A stretch of DNA of 64,000 nt, from the NCBI RefSeq assembly GCF_001316245.1, contig NZ_BBDM01000001.1:248001-312000 (forward strand). Reading direction: 5' to 3'. Origin of the DNA: Vulcanisaeta sp. JCM 14467 (GTDB lineage Archaea; Thermoproteota; Thermoprotei; Thermoproteales; Thermocladiaceae). Below the pieces are notes generated by a model. That model was given only the letters and a program-made list of their open reading frames with translations. It made no database searches and was not told where the DNA came from. Position 1 is the first letter of the stretch, and each line of letters starts with the position of its first letter. Of this stretch, positions 60,140 through 64,000 are shown one piece after another. A program made the translations under genes and the position numbers.

Positions 60140-61405
60140 CTAAAGAATCCTCCTCACCAATTCGGCTAGTCTATCAACGAATTTATTGAAAGTTATGTCC
60201 CTAACCCTCTCAAGACTCTTCATCGAATAATTACCCCACGCCCTAGAATCAGTCAATAACTTAACCAGGGCATTAACGGCTTCCCCAGCGCTTTCATAAC
60301 CAAGACCAACCTCGCCATTCAACGCCAAGTCACTCCAGGCACCACCACTCTTATGAACCACGACTGGTAAGCCCCTGGCCATGGCCTCGGCAACGGCAAT
60401 ACCCCAATGCTCATTAATAGTGGCATGGAGGAAAACCCTAGCCCTATCCATAGCATCATTAATCTCAGACCTAGGAGCATTAAGCCTAAGATAAACCTGA
60501 TACCCACCATCCAACTCACTAAGCACAGAGCCCTCACTAACAACCTTCACGCCAAGCCCAACCCCCCTAGCCATTTCGGCAACCCTATTAACGTAACCTA
60601 ACTGAGTCCTCGTAGTCGCGCCTCCAAAAATAATCAACTTAACGTTGGGCATTTCCCTAAGGAGCCTGGGCATTAACTCCCTAACAACCCAGTGATAACG
60701 CTTCTCCTCACTAAACCTACCAAGCATGACCACAATATCTTCCCTCTCCTCAAAGGTCCTAACCGAGCCAAGGACACTCATGTTTGGCGGTATTGGTGGG
60801 TTAAGCACGGTGGGCTCCTCACCATAGACCAGCCTAGCCACACCAGCCGTCCACCTCGAATTAGTGAGCACCAGGTCAGCATCGTTGAACGGGTTCTCCC
60901 TGAGGTACCTGGGCAGTAGCCTTGTGAATACTCCCCAGTAAACATTCATTGGGAACTTGCCATACCTCTCCATAATGTACGGGTCCTCACCATAGGCAAG
61001 ACCAGAACCCTTAAACCTAGGATCAATAACAACCTCAAATGGAAAATGAATATACTCAATAATCTTAAGTCCCGAGCTCCTAAACCTAGTTAATGGTTTA
61101 TAGGTCTCCTCATCAATAAATACAGCCTTAATATCATACCTCGACACCACATCCATAACGGGCTTCCAAACATAGAGCCTAGTCCAAAGCCCAAAGGCCT
61201 TTACGTTAATAGGCATTAAAGTACGCACCTCATACCCTGAAATATCAATGCCATACCAATCAACATACTTAGCTGAATTAAATTTAAACGTACCAGTTAA
61301 TACCGGCTTAAGCCCTGTTTTATTTAAAGCAATAACGGCTGATGCACAAACAAGCTGTCCACCGCCAGGTGATCCCCAGTAATGATGAGCAACGACCGAG
61401 TACAC
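60140..61405 (-). CDS. Glycosyltransferase family 4
   Basis: GT-B fold transferase, 421 residues, intact. N-terminal YWGSPGGGQLVCASAVI, then LTNSRWTAGVARLVYGEEPTVLNPPIP at the hinge, LGRFSEEKRYHWVVREL starting the nucleotide-sugar domain, and the C-terminal HATINEHWGIAVAEAMARGLPVVVHKSGG (E-x7-E). Donor and acceptor unknown. Divergent from a second GT4. Confidence 0.9.
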   Translation of the reverse strand: MYSVVAHHYWGSPGGGQLVCASAVIALNKTGLKPVLTGTFKFNSAKYVDWYGIDISGYEVRTLMPINVKAFGLWTRLYVWKPVMDVVSRYDIKAVFIDEETYKPLTRFRSSGLKIIEYIHFPFEVVIDPRFKGSGLAYGEDPYIMERYGKFPMNVYWGVFTRLLPRYLRENPFNDADLVLTNSRWTAGVARLVYGEEPTVLNPPIPPNMSVLGSVRTFEEREDIVVMLGRFSEEKRYHWVVRELMPRLLREMPNVKLIIFGGATTRTQLGYVNRVAEMARGVGLGVKVVSEGSVLSELDGGYQVYLRLNAPRSEINDAMDRARVFLHATINEHWGIAVAEAMARGLPVVVHKSGGAWSDLALNGEVGLGYESAGEAVNALVKLLTDSRAWGNYSMKSLERVRDITFNKFVDRLAELVRRIL

Positions 61406-61509
61406 AAATAGTCACGAATATTTAATGCTCAAATTTATAAAAATTAAATTCACGAGCCCATAAGTATTGTGAATAAAGCCTTTTAGTAGCTCTGAGGCAT
61501 ATTATACCA

Positions 61510-62642
61510 ATGAAAGCGTTAGTTTATTGGGCGTTTGGCGGTATTCAGAGGATGTACCCATTCACGATAAAGGCCCTGCAGAGCTGTGGTTATGAGGTTC
61601 ACGTTGCCACAAGTCATGACATAAACCCAGAGGATGTAATGAAGTACCACGGAGTTAAATTAAGTAATATATCATTAAGTTCCTTAGATTAAGTTGCGGT
61701 AAACTTTACTCAATTCCTTGTGACTTAATAAATACCACGATCTCAGCCACTAAATTTCTAGGCATGGTTAATAATTACGACTTGGTTTACGTAGACATAC
61801 CGTATGTAGGTCCAATCTTTAAGTACTCTGTGCCAAGGCATAATAACCTAATCTTCTACTTACACACCAATTGAGAGGGATAAACCTGTCATACCCATCG
61901 CTAAGCCACATAGGATGCTCATACATGCCTACCTGGCCTACATTACGAACTACGATATAATAAGGAATGCGCGCCTTGTACTCGCCAATAGTAGGTTTAC
62001 GGCATACATCACCGAGAAGACCCTGGGAGTAATGCCGAGGGTTCTCTATCCACCGGTCGACGCCGATTTAATAGCCAGGTATAGGTCTAACGATAGGGAG
62101 AATGCCGTGGTGTTCTTCGCCAGGTTATCGAAGGCCAAAGGGCCTGAGCAGGCAATAATGATCGCCAAGGAATTAGTGAAAGAGAGACTTAATCCCAGGG
62201 TCTACATAATGGCTCAGTAAGTGGGCAAGCAGGAAAGCTTTATGTAAGCTCATTAATTAAGTTAGTAAAGGAATTGAGCTTGTCGCACAATGTCACGTTC
62301 ATAATAAACCCATCAATAGCCGAAGTATATAGAGTACTAGGTAGATCCAAGGTATTCTTGCACTTCAGGGAACGTGAGCTTTTTGGCATTGTTATTGCCG
62401 AGGTCATGGCGGCAGGTGCCGTACCGGTGGTTCCTAGGTCAGGAGCACCTTGGCATGACATAATCGAGTACGGTAAGTACGGAATTGGCTACTCATCGAG
62501 TGAAGAATTAATTAAGGCCGTGAAATACTTACTAAGTGATGGTTATGATAAATACTCGAAAGTCGCCATTTCTAAGGCCTACTACTTCAGTGTTAATGAG
62601 TATATCAATAGATTATGTGAAATGACAAAAACCGTTGATTAA
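61510..62642 (+). CDS. Glycosyltransferase family 4, three frameshifts
   Basis: About 378 residues after repair near 61686 (LSSLRLSCGKLYS), 61867 (YLHTPIERDKPV; two bases, possibly a lost CA unit) and 62219 (MAQLSGQAGKLYVSS). Landmarks: YWAFGGIQRMYPFTIKAL, NSRFTAYITEKTLG, FFARLSKAKGPEQAIMIAKEL and FRERELFGIVIAEVMAAGAVPV. A close relative in layout to the GT4 at 60140. Likely part of a surface glycan cluster. Confidence 0.83.
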
Positions 62643-63096
62643 GCAAATAATGAGTTATGAGGGACAGCGTAAATAGTGGCTAATAACCGCAGTAATTACT
62701 TCCTCACTTATTAGGATTAGAGCTAGGTAAGTAATGAATGAGCTAGAATGAGCTATAACGCTAATTTTTCTCATTAGGAGCTCTCTACAGCTTTCAACGT
62801 ACCAAATAATAATGATTTCAATTTAGAGATAATCAATAAATACTGAAAGGAGAACTTATAGTTATGTATATTAATGTATAATGATGAAGAACTGTGACTA
62901 AATTATGATTAACTTTACGGTTAGTAAAGATCTCACTGGAAATGAAATACTAAGAGTTAGTAAATATATACCGTATGAAGCATGAAAATCTTCAAATTAA
63001 GTTCATGAATTATTTACAATAATCATGAAAGCAGCATATATTTATGGAAAATAAACAAAAGTCTTTATAAAGGCTACCATGATAACGAAATAGTAA
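62643..63096 (+). other. 454-nt AT-rich gap, no gene seen
   Basis: Between the second GT4 and the GT2 I find no ORF, tRNA, convincing repeat or box C/D pair on either strand. Base composition is clearly more AT-rich than the coding DNA. Only the TATA box of the GT2 gene (63063-63072) is assignable. It may be the remnant of a decayed gene or a long leader region. Confidence 0.6.
63063..63072 (+). promoter_or_regulatory. TATA box of GT2 gene
   Basis: CTTTATAAAG is centred about 29 nt before the ATG at 63097, fitting a leaderless or very short-leader mRNA. Confidence 0.55.
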
Positions 63097-64000
63097 ATGA
63101 TTAAGGCAACGGTAGTATGGCTGAATTATAACAGCATGGGATTCATAGATGTGGCTTTGAAGAGTCTCGGATCATTTCTTAATCTTGATTTTAAAGATTA
63201 TGAGGTTATTGTTGTTGATAATAACTCAAGTGATGGTAGTTTCGAGCGTATTAAAAAAATTCATTGAAGAGGAAGGGAGAAAAATAAGTAATGTTAGAGT
63301 TAAAATAATACGAAACGATGAAAACCTTGGATATGCCGGCGGTATGAATACTGGTTGGGAAGCGAGGGATCCTGATAGTAAGTACGTAGCTTTCGTTAAT
63401 AATGACCTAATAGCAATGCCAGAATCACTAGCTAAACTAGTGGAATACATGGAAGGAAATGAAAAAAATAGCAACAGTAAGTGGATTAATATATCTTAGA
63501 AATAAAAATTTGATAAATTCAGCTGGGTGGACAGTTGATGATATATTAACCGCCATTAGTATATGTGGCGGAGTTAGCCAAATGATTGCATAACTATTAA
63601 TAAACCACATCATGTTACTAATGCGGATGGAGCATATTGTGTGGCCAATGCAGATATAATCAAACGTTTTGGGTTTGATGGAAAACCATTTATTAATGAA
63701 ACCTTTCTATACGCCGATGATGTTTTACTGGGAATTAGATTATGGAACCTTGGGTATTACACGTACTACGTACCTGTTGAATCCGGTATTCACTATGTAT
63801 CGTTAACTACAAAAAGCTCAGGGTTATTGTCATATTATACAATCAGAGCTAAGTTTATTAAGCATGCGTTCATAAAGACGGCATACTATAGTACAGTACC
63901 TGTCTATTACGCCAGGGTGAGAGCATCATTATGGACGCTATGTAAAGCTGGCTTTAAGAAGTACTGTGCAATTCATAAAGCGGTCATTGACGGCTGGAGA
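63097..64000 (+). CDS. Glycosyltransferase family 2, runs off right edge, three frameshifts
   Basis: GT-A fold transferase related to rhamnosyltransferases. The start is MIKATVVWLNYNSMGFIDVAL; the DxD-like region is FVNNDLIAMPESL. After the breaks come VSGLIYLRNKNLINSAGW, TNADGAYCVANADIIKRFG, NETFLYADDVLLGIRLWNLGY and HYVSLTTKSS. Two breaks are extra A in runs of seven (63253-63259, 63462-63468) and one is a lost base near 63581. The gene is open at the right edge. Confidence 0.85.

Noticed and set aside
61510-62642. Second GT4 as a decayed pseudogene
   Set aside because: All family motifs are kept between the breaks and break density equals that of essential genes, so error is more likely than decay.
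62870-62960. ATGATGA resembling box C in the AT-rich gap before GT2
   Set aside because: No box D at a suitable distance and no internal boxes.
1-64000. tRNA genes, CRISPR arrays, insertion sequences
   Set aside because: I looked for T-arm signatures on both strands, regularly spaced repeats and transposase motifs and found none that hold up.

Overview
The window reads as a chromosome segment of a hyperthermophilic crenarchaeon of the order Thermoproteales, most like Vulcanisaeta or Caldivirga. The evidence is family content: crenarchaeal uL3-uL4-uL23 and uS5-uL30-uL15-SecY blocks, UPF0147 and UPF0201 proteins, eL13, TFB, small RFC subunit, RadA, archaeal DnaG, Lhr helicase, a PaREP1-family protein, a WtpABC tungstate transporter and archaeal SRP RNA. 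TATA boxes 25-30 nt upstream of start codons (often GTG) point to many leaderless mRNAs. The species call is inference from remembered families, not from a search.

The dominant feature is technical. About 49 sites break reading frames that are plainly continuous by homology. About 41 look like loss of one base, three like loss of two, and five like gain of one base (four of those in A/T runs of seven, one in a G run). They hit single-copy essential genes (thrS, dnaG, polB, rpl3 three times, secY, rpl30, tfb, rfcS, radA, atpI), so homopolymer-type sequencing or assembly error is far more likely than biology. I annotate each gene over its restored span and give the break point.

Layout. 1-5 kb: threonyl-tRNA synthetase, a UDP-sulfoquinovose synthase (Agl3), a cis-prenyltransferase, methionine aminopeptidase and DnaG. 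5-10 kb: family B DNA polymerase, an Lrp regulator, UPF0147, malic enzyme. 10-15 kb: wtpABC and an APC permease. 15-22 kb: CYTH protein, a beta-helix nucleotidyltransferase-like protein, Lhr helicase, a 59-residue zinc ribbon, ITPase and protein disulfide oxidoreductase. 22-24.5 kb: a basic-tailed protein, two tandem paralogues of unknown function and two C/D box sRNA candidates. 24.5-31 kb: a ribosomal protein/secY cluster on the minus strand.

31-38 kb: a type IV pilus-like locus (pilin-like proteins, secretion ATPase and, 3 kb away on the other strand, a TadC/ArlJ-type membrane platform) with the SRP RNA and several unknown proteins inside it. 38-51 kb: information processing and housekeeping (PRPP synthase, eL13, TFB, RFC, TGS GTPase, RadA, LysO, CBS protein, ATP synthase subunit I, eL33), including a HAD protein, a HIT protein and a GTPase that each lack key residues. 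51-58.5 kb: a thioredoxin-like protein with a proline-rich linker, AMMECR1, Mut7-C, RqcH, an HDAC-family deacetylase, a third C/D box candidate and overlapping MobA-like and CobY-like nucleotidyltransferases. 58.5-64 kb: a coiled-coil protein with a nuclease-like end, PaREP1, and three glycosyltransferases at the right edge.

Links: Agl3, cis-prenyltransferase and the glycosyltransferases fit surface glycan assembly. WtpABC and MobA fit tungsto/molybdopterin enzyme use. SecY, SRP RNA and the pilus genes fit protein export.
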